From CAYZMH01 sp964479445 (GTDB lineage Bacteria; Bacteroidota; Bacteroidia; Bacteroidales; GCA-2748055), in NCBI GenBank assembly GCA_964479445.1, contig CAYZMH010000034.1:1-31691 (forward strand): DNA of 31,691 nucleotides, given 5' to 3'. Below are positions 15,999-24,573 of this stretch, one piece after another. Under the pieces are notes generated by a model, which ran no database searches, was not told the DNA's origin, and saw nothing but the letters and a program-made list of their open reading frames with translations. Each line of letters starts with the position of its first letter. Within the stretch, counting starts at the first letter, position 1. The position numbers and the translations under genes are program-made.

Positions 15999-17129
15999 TT
16001 ACGTATTATCATAGACCGATATATAACAGGGCCGGGTGGTGAGGGATTCCTTCTCTTTTTCGGGGATCCGGATAAATCTGCCGAACAGGTCGGCCCGGAA
16101 CGAACCGAGAAACCGGTGAACCGGTCCCAGCTTTTTGCGCTCCATAAGTGCCTGGTAGACCGGGCAGCGGGTATCCAGCATGAACATGGCCAGGTAGTGT
16201 CCCTTTGCAGCCAGCACCCCTTCCAGGAGCCGGTAAAAAGCGGACTCATACCCGTTTTTAAAATAGACCCCCTCGATCCCCAGGAAATGCATGGCCTCGA
16301 AACTGAACCTCCTTTTAACCCATGGGATGCGGGTCAGCCAGCCCACCACCCGGTCGAGGAAGGCGCTTCCGACCGTATGGATCTCCCAGAACTCCTCGTT
16401 CGCCTGCAATCCGGCCACAATCTCCCCCTCCTCGCGGAGTACGTAGTAATTCTCCCTGTAGAAGAGGTTATCCTCCATGTAAAAAGCGTGAGAGGCATAG
16501 AACTCCCGCAGTTTCTCTTTCATGGCCGGGTATTCATCCGGGGCCAGCCGCTCTGCGGGAATGCCTTTGCGGGGGCTGATCCGGCTGAAAATGATCGAGT
16601 CCATCTCCCCGAAGGCTTCATACTTGCTGATCTCCGCGAAATTCTGCGACCGCTGGTTCTTCTTCTCAACGATGGCAAAAATGATGGAGGGAGGAACGTC
16701 GGTGGTTTCCACATCCACCAGTCGCTGCGGATTTTCATGGAAGGGGTGGGTAATACCCTTGATCAGCGAAAAGCTGCGTTCTGCCGCGGGCCGTTGTTTT
16801 TTTACCCGGCCTTTTTTTGATCGCATGGGAGCCTTGATGGAGAAATAGCGTACGAGCCATGTCTTATACGAGCGATCACCGTTCCGGGTAACCCGCTCCA
16901 GGTACCCGATGGAGCCCAGCATGCGACCTGCCCGGCGCAGGAACAGGAAGTGAGCGTCTGCAAGGTTGCGGATCTTCTCCACCCCGGAGGTGTGGTGGTA
17001 CTGCACGCCTCCCGGTGTGCCGAGCCACGTCTGTTCCATATGTTCGATCAGTTCCCGGGGCGCTTCATGCTCCAGGGTCACCTGCATGGATCCTTTTTCC
17101 AGGACCGTCTGTTTCTTTTTCAAGGGCAT
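15999..17129 (-). CDS. Uncharacterised protein with GNAT-like features
   Basis: The 376-residue soluble protein is not confidently recognised. The first half has a GNAT-like pattern of a strand and loop (LFLRRAGRMLGSIGYLERVT) followed by WLVRYFSIKAP, and the C-terminal half has another (YVLREEGEIVAGLQAN ... EGVYFKNGYESAFYRLLEGV). A basic linker (KKGRVKKQRPAAER) lies between the two parts. No canonical acetyl-CoA loop (R/QxxGxG/A) is seen, so either the fold is divergent or it belongs to another family. There is no signal peptide. It is divergent from glpK, the two starts 91 bp apart, and no functional link is evident. An internal ATG 14 codons in is an alternative start. Confidence 0.55.
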   Translation of the reverse strand: MPLKKKQTVLEKGSMQVTLEHEAPRELIEHMEQTWLGTPGGVQYHHTSGVEKIRNLADAHFLFLRRAGRMLGSIGYLERVTRNGDRSYKTWLVRYFSIKAPMRSKKGRVKKQRPAAERSFSLIKGITHPFHENPQRLVDVETTDVPPSIIFAIVEKKNQRSQNFAEISKYEAFGEMDSIIFSRISPRKGIPAERLAPDEYPAMKEKLREFYASHAFYMEDNLFYRENYYVLREEGEIVAGLQANEEFWEIHTVGSAFLDRVVGWLTRIPWVKRRFSFEAMHFLGIEGVYFKNGYESAFYRLLEGVLAAKGHYLAMFMLDTRCPVYQALMERKKLGPVHRFLGSFRADLFGRFIRIPEKEKESLTTRPCYISVYDNT

Positions 17130-17220
17130 CAGGAGTTATACAACATATTTGTGCCATGAAAACGGTGCCCATGACACACATATCGTTGCAATTTTGTAGA
17201 TTCAAAATTAAAAGTTCTGC

Positions 17221-18729
17221 ATGAAAGGCAAAAACTATGTGATGGCCCTGGACCAGGGAACCACCAGTTCGCGTGCCATACTCTTTGACAAACAGGGCGC
17301 TTTGGTGGATATGGCCCGGAAAGAACTCACCCAGCACTATCCCCGGCCGGGCTGGGTGGAACACGATCCTGATGAGATCTGGTCGACCCAGGCCTCGGCA
17401 GCCTCGGAGGTGATTGCCAGATCGGGCATTGCCCCCGGGGAGATCGCGGCCGTGGGCATCACCAACCAGCGGGAAACCACGCTGGTGTGGGACCGGTACA
17501 CCGGGAAACCGCTTTACAGGGCGATCGTGTGGCAGGACAGGCGGACGGCCGCTTTTTGCAACAAGCTCGATGAAGAGGGGCACGCGGAGGAGATCAGCGA
17601 AAAAACCGGCCTTCTTCCCGATGCATACTTTTCGGCAACCAAGATCCACTGGATCCTGGAGCATATGGAGGGGGCCCGGGAGAAGGCCGAACGGGGTGAC
17701 CTCTGTTTCGGAACGGTGGATTCCTGGCTGATCTGGAAATTTACCCGGGGCAAGCACCACGTGACCGATGTGACCAATGCCTCCCGCACGATGCTTTACA
17801 ATATTCATACGATGCAGTGGGATCCCGGGTTGTTGAAATTGTTCGGCATCCCTGCATCCATGCTTCCCGGGGTCAGGCCTACTTCCGGACTGTTCGGTGA
17901 AACATCGGGAGACAGCATGGGGTACCGGCTTCCCATCACGGGGGTGGCCGGAGACCAGCAGGCGGCCCTGTTCGGTCAACTCTGCCTGGAACCCGGGAGC
18001 GCCAAAAACACTTACGGCACGGGGTGTTTCGTGGTTCTGAACACCGGAACGAAGGCTGTCGCTTCGCACAATAACCTGCTCACCACCGTGGCCTGGCAGC
18101 TGGAGGGAGAAGTCACCTATGCCCTGGAAGGCAGCATCTTCACCGCCGGATCCCTGGTCCAGTGGCTGCGGGATGATCTGGGACTGATCGCATCGGCCCC
18201 CGAATCCGAATCCATGGCCCGGTCGGTCGCGGACAACGGCGGGGTCTATATGGTGCCCGCTCTGACGGGACTTGGGGCTCCCCACTGGGATCCCTATGCC
18301 AGGGGAACCCTGTTCGGACTCACCCGCGGGACGAACCGTGCCCATATTGTGCGGGCTGCCCTGGAAAGCATAGGCTACCAGGTATATGATGTGATTTCGG
18401 CCATGACGGAAGATGCCGGCCAGACCATCAGTGAACTGCGCGCAGACGGGGGTGCTTCTGCCAACAACTGGTTGATGCAATTCCAGTCAGACCTGCTTCG
18501 CATACCGGTCATACGGCCGGCAGTGATGGAGACCACCGCACTGGGAGCAGCGTATTTTGCAGGCCTGGGAGCCGGGGTGTGGAACAGCACCCGGGATCTT
18601 TTGTCGGGCTGGAGACAAGACCGGGTATTTCACCCTGAACGGAAGGCCGATGAAGTTGCAACCGACATCAACTACTGGAACAGGGCCCTGGCGCGTTCCA
18701 GGGGATGGATCATAGAGGAGGAGAAATAG
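17221..18729 (+). CDS. glpK: Glycerol kinase GlpK
   Basis: The 502-residue protein phosphorylates glycerol with ATP to sn-glycerol-3-phosphate. It shows the FGGY-kinase signatures: MALDQGTTSSRAILFD at the N-terminal phosphate loop, the glycerol-contact blocks GWVEHDPDEIW and GITNQRETT, and WQDRRTAAFC. The adenosine motif region contains TYGTGCFVVLNTG, and the C-terminal half has LGAPHWDPYARGTLFG and ADGGASANNWLMQFQSD. The length is that of typical GlpK. It ends 3 bp before glpD, so the two form an operon. No glpF facilitator is seen in the window. Confidence 0.97.
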   Translation: MKGKNYVMALDQGTTSSRAILFDKQGALVDMARKELTQHYPRPGWVEHDPDEIWSTQASAASEVIARSGIAPGEIAAVGITNQRETTLVWDRYTGKPLYRAIVWQDRRTAAFCNKLDEEGHAEEISEKTGLLPDAYFSATKIHWILEHMEGAREKAERGDLCFGTVDSWLIWKFTRGKHHVTDVTNASRTMLYNIHTMQWDPGLLKLFGIPASMLPGVRPTSGLFGETSGDSMGYRLPITGVAGDQQAALFGQLCLEPGSAKNTYGTGCFVVLNTGTKAVASHNNLLTTVAWQLEGEVTYALEGSIFTAGSLVQWLRDDLGLIASAPESESMARSVADNGGVYMVPALTGLGAPHWDPYARGTLFGLTRGTNRAHIVRAALESIGYQVYDVISAMTEDAGQTISELRADGGASANNWLMQFQSDLLRIPVIRPAVMETTALGAAYFAGLGAGVWNSTRDLLSGWRQDRVFHPERKADEVATDINYWNRALARSRGWIIEEEK

Positions 18730-18732
18730 ACC

Positions 18733-20304
18733 ATGATGAACCGAAACGATCATATTAAGCGAATCGTATCTGACCCCTCTTTTGACCTGGTGGTGATCGG
18801 GGGAGGTGCTTCGGGGATAGGCACCGCCCTGGAAGCTGCTTCGCGGGGGTACCGAATCCTGCTGCTGGAGATGAATGATTTCACACAGGGTACTTCCAGC
18901 AAAAGCACCAAGCTCATCCACGGCGGGGTACGCTACCTGGCCAAAGGGGATATCGCCCTGGTGCGGGAGGCGCTCCGAGAGCGTGGGTACCTGGTGCGGA
19001 ATGCCCCTCACCTGGTGCATGACCAGCCGTTTATCATTCCGGTCTACCGCTGGTGGGACGCGGTCATCTATACACTCGGACTCACCTTCTATGACCTGCT
19101 GGCCGGCCGGCTCTCCCTGGGACGGTCGGTTTACCTCTCCCGCCGGCGGGTATTGGATCAGATGCCCGGCATCACAGGGAAGGGATTGCGCGGGGGGATC
19201 TTATACCACGACGGGCAGTTCGATGATTCACGCCTGGCCATGGACCTGCTTCACCGGTTTCACGAAGAGGGAGGCATCGCCCTGAATTATTGTCCGGTCA
19301 CAGGCCTTGTCAAAGACGACACCGGCAGGATTTCGGGAGTGCAATGCCGGGACCGCTGCGGGGAACAATCCATGCAGATCGATGCCCGGGGGGTGATCAA
19401 TGCAACCGGGGTGTGGGTGGATGAGATCCTGCGCATGGATGAGCCGGATCATCGCGGGATGGTGACCCCGAGTCAGGGCATCCACCTGGTCCTACCCCGG
19501 GATTTTCTCCCGGGCAAGCATGCCCTGATGATCCCGAAAACAATCGACGGACGGGTGCTTTTTGCCGTTCCCTGGTACGACCGGCTGGTGGTGGGCACCA
19601 CCGACACCGAACTGGAGCGGATGGAGGAAGAGCCGGTACCGCTGGAGGAGGAGATCCGGTTCATCCTGGAAACGGCAGGAAAATACCTGGTGAGGGTTCC
19701 CGGACGGGAGGATGTCCTGTCGGTATTTGCCGGACTCCGCCCCCTGGCAGCTCCGGTAAAAGAGGGAGCCCGGAGCCGGGAAATAAGCCGGAGTCATAAG
19801 GTATGGGTTTCCGGGAGCGGACTGGTCACGCTCACCGGCGGCAAATGGACCACTTACCGGAAGATGGGGGAGGATACGGTAAGCAGGGTGGTAAAGGTGA
19901 CCGGACTCCCGGCAAGGGCATCGGTTACCCGGAATATGCATCTTTCGGAAAGCAATGGGGATGCGGATATCGACGCCCGCTACCGGAGGTATGGTAAGAA
20001 CAGCAGGGAGGTGGCCGGTCTGGAAGTACCTGGCCGGGATCCCGGTGAACGGCTCGTTCCGGGTTTACCCTACACCTCCAGAGAGATCCGCTGGATATGC
20101 AGAAACGAGATGGTGTGTCACCTGGATGACATGATGGCCCGGCGGCTGAGGGCGCTTTTCCTGGATGTTCGGGCCAGTCGTGCCATGGCCGGGGAAGTGG
20201 CCACGATCATGCAACAGGAACTGAACTGGACGGAGCACAGGAAAAAAGAGGAGTTGAACCGGATGGAAGAGGTGGCGAAGCGGTTTGAATTAATCGATCT
20301 TTAA
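18733..20304 (+). CDS. glpD: Aerobic-type glycerol-3-phosphate dehydrogenase (FAD) GlpD
   Basis: The 523-residue flavoprotein oxidises glycerol-3-phosphate to dihydroxyacetone phosphate and passes electrons to the quinone pool at the inner membrane. The N-terminal FAD-binding Rossmann motif is GGGASGIGTALEAASRGY. The family block DFTQGTSSKSTKLIHGGVRY follows, then INATGVWVDEIL and the substrate and FAD contacts FAVPWYDRLVVGTTDTE and FAGLRPLAAPV. The C-terminal GlpD/GlpA helical domain is present (CHLDDMMARRLRALFLD). It is translated 3 bp after glpK. Length and motifs are typical; nothing points to truncation. Confidence 0.96.
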   Translation: MMNRNDHIKRIVSDPSFDLVVIGGGASGIGTALEAASRGYRILLLEMNDFTQGTSSKSTKLIHGGVRYLAKGDIALVREALRERGYLVRNAPHLVHDQPFIIPVYRWWDAVIYTLGLTFYDLLAGRLSLGRSVYLSRRRVLDQMPGITGKGLRGGILYHDGQFDDSRLAMDLLHRFHEEGGIALNYCPVTGLVKDDTGRISGVQCRDRCGEQSMQIDARGVINATGVWVDEILRMDEPDHRGMVTPSQGIHLVLPRDFLPGKHALMIPKTIDGRVLFAVPWYDRLVVGTTDTELERMEEEPVPLEEEIRFILETAGKYLVRVPGREDVLSVFAGLRPLAAPVKEGARSREISRSHKVWVSGSGLVTLTGGKWTTYRKMGEDTVSRVVKVTGLPARASVTRNMHLSESNGDADIDARYRRYGKNSREVAGLEVPGRDPGERLVPGLPYTSREIRWICRNEMVCHLDDMMARRLRALFLDVRASRAMAGEVATIMQQELNWTEHRKKEELNRMEEVAKRFELIDL

Positions 20305-20310
20305 GCTATT

Positions 20311-20340
20311 TTTGTTAACAGATTCAAACAAATATCTTGT
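20311..20340 (+). promoter_or_regulatory. Putative promoter of the Gfo/Idh/MocA gene
   Basis: TTTG (20311-20314) is followed after 18 bp by TATCTTGT (20333-20340), close to the Bacteroidetes consensus TTTG-N19-TAnnTTTG. It lies between the glpD stop and the oxidoreductase start. Confidence 0.5.
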
Positions 20341-20451
20341 ACTGACAAAATCCATGAAACCGGCATGATCATGATTCATCCTTCAATGTGAGTTTCTTTC
20401 TCCGCTGGGGGATTCAGCAGCATGTTCGTTTCTTTTAACCATTTCAATGCC

Positions 20452-21747
20452 ATGACACAGAAGAAAAATTTTTCCCGGAGGGCGTTCATCGGAACCTCCG
20501 TACTCGGGGCAGCCGGACTCACATTGATCCCGGGTTGCGTAACCCGCCATAAAGGTCCGGTCAGACTCGGATTTATCGGCCTGGGCCGGCAGGCCATGTT
20601 TCTGGTGAACAGTTTCATAAACCTGGATGATGTGGAAGTGCTGGCCGGTGCCGATGTGTATGGCAGAAAGCGGAAACGCTTTGAACAGACGGTCAATGCA
20701 TTTTACGCAGAAAAGGAGAAGAAGATCACGGCCACCCTGTACGAAGATTACCGGCAGTTGTTGTCGCGCAGCGACATCGATGCCGTGGTGATCGCCTCGC
20801 CGGATCACTGGCATGCACGCATGGCCCTGGATGCCTGTGAATCGGAAAAGGACATCTACCTGGAAAAACCGCTGACCTACACGATCAAAGAGGGCATGAT
20901 GATCGTTGACGCCGTGCGCAGCCAAAACCGCATCCTGGCCGTTGGCAGTCAGCAACGCTCGGATCCCAGCTTTCAGCATGCGGTAAAGATGGTTCATGAA
21001 GGGCGCCTTGGAACGCTTACCAGCGTGAATGTATTTGTCGGGAAGAACCCCCACCCCACCCCCTACGACAAACCCGCACAGGAGGTTCCGGCTGACCTGG
21101 ACTGGGAAAAATGGATTGGTCCGGCCCCCATGCTCCCCTACAACGAGGTACTGAATCCGCCTATCTCGCTGGATCCGCCGCAGGATGAACAGATATGGGG
21201 TGCATGGCGCTGGTACAAAGAGCTGGGCGGCGGTCTGATGACTGACTGGGGAGCCCACATGCTGGATATTGCCCAGTGGGGCATAAAGAAAGATCTCTCG
21301 GGGCCCGTGAAGGTGATCCCGGCGGGAACAGAAGGGAAGGAATTTGATACGTTTGTGTATGATACCGGACTGGAGATCAGCCTGGAGCCGTTTGACGAAC
21401 AGACCCGCGGCGTGAAATTCTGGGGTACCGACGGATGGATCGAGGTGTCGCGCGGAAAATACGAGGCATCCGACGAAGCACTGAAACCGGAGGTCGAAGA
21501 GAGCGAAGTTCCCTACGAAGGACGCTCGGCACACCACATGAACTTTATCGAATCGGTGAAATCGAGAAAAGACCCGGTCGTCCCGGTGGAGATCGGTCAC
21601 CGCACCTGCACCGTCTGCACCCTAAGCAACATTGCCTATGAGCTGCAGCGGCCGGTGGAATGGGACCCCGACACCGAATCCTTTGTCAACGATCCCGAAG
21701 CCGAAGCCTTCATGCACCGGCCGTACAAGCACGGGTACAGCCTGTAA
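20452..21747 (+). CDS. Tat-exported Gfo/Idh/MocA family oxidoreductase
   Basis: The 431-residue protein has a twin-arginine signal (KNFSRRAFIGTSVLGAAGLT) ending in a possible lipobox (LIPGC). An NAD(P)-binding Rossmann domain follows (VRLGFIGLGRQAMFLVNSFI, ADVYGRKRKRF, DAVVIASPDHWHARMALDA), with the family EKPL motif in DIYLEKPLTYTI. The C-terminal alpha/beta domain holds GGGLMTDWGAHMLDIAQWG, the usual substrate-side block of this family. Such exported oxidoreductases in Bacteroidota act on sugars or sugar-derived compounds; the substrate here is unknown. ATG 20452 is chosen because it places the twin-arginine motif at the usual distance; an ATG at 20422 would add ten residues. It converges on the DUF6599 gene. 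Confidence 0.92.
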   Translation: MTQKKNFSRRAFIGTSVLGAAGLTLIPGCVTRHKGPVRLGFIGLGRQAMFLVNSFINLDDVEVLAGADVYGRKRKRFEQTVNAFYAEKEKKITATLYEDYRQLLSRSDIDAVVIASPDHWHARMALDACESEKDIYLEKPLTYTIKEGMMIVDAVRSQNRILAVGSQQRSDPSFQHAVKMVHEGRLGTLTSVNVFVGKNPHPTPYDKPAQEVPADLDWEKWIGPAPMLPYNEVLNPPISLDPPQDEQIWGAWRWYKELGGGLMTDWGAHMLDIAQWGIKKDLSGPVKVIPAGTEGKEFDTFVYDTGLEISLEPFDEQTRGVKFWGTDGWIEVSRGKYEASDEALKPEVEESEVPYEGRSAHHMNFIESVKSRKDPVVPVEIGHRTCTVCTLSNIAYELQRPVEWDPDTESFVNDPEAEAFMHRPYKHGYSL

Positions 21748-21748
21748 A

Positions 21749-21767
21749 CCCGGGGGGTTGCCCCGGG
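21749..21767. terminator. Hairpin between convergent genes
   Basis: CCCGGGG (21749-21755) and CCCCGGG (21761-21767) form a 7-bp GC stem with a five-base loop, in the 23-bp gap between two converging stops. No T-tract is present, so it may be a bidirectional attenuating hairpin. Confidence 0.45.
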
Positions 21768-21770
21768 ATG

Positions 21771-22625
21771 CTATTCCATGGGCAGTTGTTGCAGGATATC
21801 CATGGCGAAGGACTCCTGATCCGGATCGAGTCCGGTTACAAACCACGTCGTTCCCCCTTTCCATCCCGCAAAGACCGGTCCGTTATAGGGATCGGTCAGG
21901 GCCGCGGAACCCTCCTCTTCAGGCATGGCCTCCGATCCGCATAAGCTGAAATACTCGCTGAGCATGGCCTGATTGGCGTCCGGGTTTTCATGGAGGAAGA
22001 GGTACAGGGTATAGTCGCTGTCCTCCTGATCGTAGTCGGCGGTAAGCGCTGCGTCCAGGATATCATGTCCGAGTGTGTTCTCCCCGATGAAGGTGGCGGA
22101 TCGGGGTTCGCGGTGGGCTTCCGGGAGCATGGCCACCTCGGGGGGAATGGATTCGCTGCCGTCGAGAACCGCTTCCATTTTATAAGCCAGTTTCTCCATG
22201 TCCCTGGCTGCCCGTCGTTTCGTGGAGTGGGTCATGAGCTTCACGTAATAGGGACCCTTGAGGAAGTAGAGCATCCCCTCGCCCCTGTACCCTTCTACGC
22301 CAATATCGATGAAGCCTTCATCAGCCGATCGCTCCAGGGTATAGATGCCGAACGCGTGGAGGGGATCCTTGTGGCGGTAAACCTCCACCCGGATGTTGTA
22401 CTTGCTGTCCCGGTCGTACTTGGCCAGGTACAGTTCACGAAATCCAAGGGAGAGATAGCTGTCGGCCGCCCCGTTGATGTGGTCCCACAGGTTGGCGGGG
22501 GTGTAGGGCTTAAGGGTGATGATCTTGTTGTATCCCTTCATTTCGGGAAAGGAGATCTCCTGGGAGATTCCTTTGCCGCTGAGAAGGGTGATCAGCACCA
22601 GCAGGGAAATGAGTTTTCGTATCAT
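21771..22625 (-). CDS. DUF6599 family exported protein
   Basis: The 284-residue protein has a signal peptide (MIRKLISLLVLITLLSGKGI). The rest matches what I recall of the DUF6599 pattern: a block of the form NLWDHINGAADSYLSLGF, followed by YNIRVEVYRHKDPLHAFGIY and GEGMLYFLKGPYYVKL. A C-terminal half repeats a related fold (GPVFAGWKGGTTWFVTGL). No catalytic motif is evident and no function is assigned to the family. It starts 13 bp after the aldo/keto reductase stop, on the same strand, so they share an operon and an extracytoplasmic location. Confidence 0.8.
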   Translation of the reverse strand: MIRKLISLLVLITLLSGKGISQEISFPEMKGYNKIITLKPYTPANLWDHINGAADSYLSLGFRELYLAKYDRDSKYNIRVEVYRHKDPLHAFGIYTLERSADEGFIDIGVEGYRGEGMLYFLKGPYYVKLMTHSTKRRAARDMEKLAYKMEAVLDGSESIPPEVAMLPEAHREPRSATFIGENTLGHDILDAALTADYDQEDSDYTLYLFLHENPDANQAMLSEYFSLCGSEAMPEEEGSAALTDPYNGPVFAGWKGGTTWFVTGLDPDQESFAMDILQQLPME

Positions 22626-22638
22626 AGGATCTGGTTTT

Positions 22639-23850
22639 TTACATAAATGCTTCGGGCAGATCGGTGACCTGGGCGATCCGGGTCATCCGTTTTTTCAGGT
22701 CGAACTGCTGACTGCAGGGGATGGTGCATTCGTCGCAACCGGCGCAGGGATCTTTGCCCGGTTGCAGTTCGGTGACCAGTTCATGGGCTTTGGCGGCCTG
22801 GTTGTAGCCGAAAGCGTACATATATGCGCGCATCATATCGCGCACCGGCAGGTGTTTTTTGCAGGAATGAGTACACTGGTCGCACCCCGTGCAATAGAGT
22901 CCGGTTTGCTCTGACGCCATGGCCAGGTGTTCGCGTTCCCGGTCGGTCATATCGATATTGCGCATCAGCTCCAGGTTCTTCTCCAGTTCATCGAAGGCGG
23001 TTACCCCCGGGATGCAGGTATGCACGTTGGGGTTGGACAGGGCCCATTTGATGGCGGCATCGCTGTTGACCGGAATCGTCCGCTCTTCGTCCAGGTACCC
23101 GCCGGCCATATTCTTCATACCCACAACGCCCATCCCCGATTCGGCAGCCCGCTGAATGGCGGTATCCATCTCTTTGCGGTGCTTCTGCTTGAAATTATAC
23201 GAAGTAAGCACCACATCCCAGTGGCCGGCATCCACCATGGCGTTGATCACCTCCGGTTCGTTGTTGTGGGTGGAGCAACCGATAAAACGGGTTTTGCCCT
23301 CAGCTTTCAGTTTTAAAAGCGCCTCGACCAGGGGTTCATGGTTGACCAGCTCCTTCGAAGAGACCACGTGAACGTAGAGGATATCCACATAATCCATGTT
23401 GAGCCGTTTCAGGCTGGTTTCAAAATCCTCCAAAAACGGTTTGGCCTGGGTCTCTTTCGAGGGGAGTCCGGTTTTCCGGTCCACCCCCCGTGGTTTCACC
23501 TTGGTGGCGATGACAAACGAGTCGCGGTCGTAGTTTTGAAGCAATTCACCCAGCATCTCTTCGTTCTTCCCTTTCTGATAGGCATGGGCTGTATCCAGGT
23601 GTACCATCCCGTTATCCAGGGCCATGCGCGGAATGTTCGGGTTGTCCGACCGCATCACCCCCAGGCTCACGACGGGCAGGCGGATCCCGGTATCCCCGAG
23701 GGTCCGGTATATGATCTCCCCATCACCGGGGGTGGATGGGGAAGATTGTGGTTGGGCCAGGGCGGTTCCTGAAAGGGCAGCAATGCCCATGGTTCCTGCA
23801 GCCCCGGTTCGCAGGAAATCACGGCGGTTCAGAACAGTCCGTTTTTTCAT
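22639..23850 (-). CDS. Tat-exported aldo/keto reductase with C-terminal ferredoxin-like cysteine motifs
   Basis: The 403-residue protein starts with a twin-arginine signal (LNRRDFLRTGAAGTMGIAAL). An aldo/keto reductase barrel spans about residues 45-320. The catalytic tetrad can be assigned as Asp and Tyr in HLDTAHAYQKGKNEEMLG, Lys in FVIATKVKPRG and His in DILYVHVVSS. The C-terminus carries two Cys clusters, CTGCDQCTHSC and CAGCDECTIPC, each of the CxxCxxCxxxC type that binds [4Fe-4S], so it may take electrons from iron-sulphur centres as well as NADPH. A Pro after the clusters is replaced (CSQQFD, CKKHLP). It is the first gene of an operon with the DUF6599 protein. The substrate is unknown. 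Confidence 0.9.
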   Translation of the reverse strand: MKKRTVLNRRDFLRTGAAGTMGIAALSGTALAQPQSSPSTPGDGEIIYRTLGDTGIRLPVVSLGVMRSDNPNIPRMALDNGMVHLDTAHAYQKGKNEEMLGELLQNYDRDSFVIATKVKPRGVDRKTGLPSKETQAKPFLEDFETSLKRLNMDYVDILYVHVVSSKELVNHEPLVEALLKLKAEGKTRFIGCSTHNNEPEVINAMVDAGHWDVVLTSYNFKQKHRKEMDTAIQRAAESGMGVVGMKNMAGGYLDEERTIPVNSDAAIKWALSNPNVHTCIPGVTAFDELEKNLELMRNIDMTDREREHLAMASEQTGLYCTGCDQCTHSCKKHLPVRDMMRAYMYAFGYNQAAKAHELVTELQPGKDPCAGCDECTIPCSQQFDLKKRMTRIAQVTDLPEAFM

Positions 23851-24058
23851 AGCAAATCGTTTTTAACGTGGCATAAAGATATGTTCCAGGCGATTGCAAA
23901 TCAATAAAGAGATCAAAGATCGGGCTAAATTAGAATGAATTAACAGAAGAAACCGGCGAACGGAACCTTATCTGACTCCGGTGCATCAGCATAAAGGGAT
24001 CGCACAGACTTTGAACCTAACGGACAGGAACAGGGGCATGCGGAACGTCACTCATTTG

Positions 24059-24096
24059 TAATTACGTAGTTAATTACGTAACTTACTACGTAATTA
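24059..24096. promoter_or_regulatory. Perfect 12-bp inverted repeat with a third half-site, probable operator of the AbrB-like gene
   Basis: TAATTACGTAGT (24059-24070) and ACTACGTAATTA (24085-24096) are exact reverse complements. Between them TAATTACGTAAC (24071-24082) repeats the left arm at a 12-bp step. The array ends 12 bp before the start of a predicted AbrB/SpoVT-type DNA-binding protein, so autoregulation is a natural reading. Confidence 0.6.
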
Positions 24097-24108
24097 AAAA
24101 TCAGGATC

Positions 24109-24288
24109 ATGGCACGCAGAAAAATCGAAAACCGCAATGTTCGCAGTTTAACAAAAGTAGCCGGTGGGAGCAGTTACGGGGTCACGCTCCCCATGGAGTT
24201 TGTCAAAAAGCTGGGCTGGCAGGCCAGGCAGAAGCTCGAGGTGAAGTTGTACCAGGACCGGATTATCATCCGTGACTGGGAAGAGTGA
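24109..24288 (+). CDS. AbrB/MazE/SpoVT-type DNA-binding protein (59 aa)
   Basis: This short gene runs from ATG 24109 to TGA 24288 and encodes 59 residues. It has the swapped-hairpin beta pattern of AbrB/SpoVT domains: SSYGVTLPMEFVKKLGW, then QKLEVKLYQDRIIIRDW. The N-terminus (MARRKIENRNVRSLTKV) is basic and could contact DNA. It is preceded by a striking inverted repeat that is probably its own operator. Such proteins are often antitoxins, but the next ORF does not resemble a known toxin. A 75-bp copy of its 3' end lies at 26486-26560. Confidence 0.75.
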   Translation: MARRKIENRNVRSLTKVAGGSSYGVTLPMEFVKKLGWQARQKLEVKLYQDRIIIRDWEE

Positions 24289-24298
24289 GAAAGAAACC

Positions 24299-24508
24299 AT
24301 GCACAACAAGAACTACATAGAGAAACTGCATGATAAATTTTTTTACGGAACCATTACCCGGGAAGAGAAGCAGGTGCTCTATGAGTATTTCAAAGATGTA
24401 GTTTGCAACGATGGGAAGATCCACCCCGATATCCTGGACAACTTCCTTTATACTTCCCACCCCGACTATGGAAAACCTGCCGGGGATGGAACCATCAACA
24501 TCGCATGA
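24299..24508 (+). CDS. Small hypothetical protein (69 aa)
   Basis: The ORF begins at ATG 24299, 10 bp after the stop of the AbrB-like gene, and is probably co-transcribed with it. It encodes MHNKNYIEKLHDKFFYGTIT, then REEKQVLYEYFKDVVCNDGK, and ends in a Gly/Asp-rich tail. No family is recognised. The pattern of a short helical segment with EEKQVLYEYF loosely recalls N-termini of FecR-like anti-sigma proteins, but this is weak. Its position behind a DNA-binding protein would suit a partner or toxin, without sequence support. Confidence 0.5.
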   Translation: MHNKNYIEKLHDKFFYGTITREEKQVLYEYFKDVVCNDGKIHPDILDNFLYTSHPDYGKPAGDGTINIA

Positions 24509-24573
24509 TGCCGGGGATAGAGAAGACAAGCGTTTCGTTTTCGTGTAATCTGCGTGTGGATGCCAGAATCGCT

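Noticed and set aside
17065..18480. 471-codon minus-strand frame opposite glpK
   Set aside because: It is antisense to glpK, which has complete family motifs; the frame is a product of GC-rich codon bias and has Pro/Gly-rich nonsense sequence.
20383..21600. 405-codon minus-strand frame opposite the Gfo/Idh/MocA gene
   Set aside because: The plus strand has a clear oxidoreductase; this frame has no recognisable domain.
24109..24508. MazEF-type toxin-antitoxin pair
   Set aside because: The first gene is AbrB/MazE-like but the 69-residue second product has no MazF, PIN or other toxin signature; left as an open possibility only.
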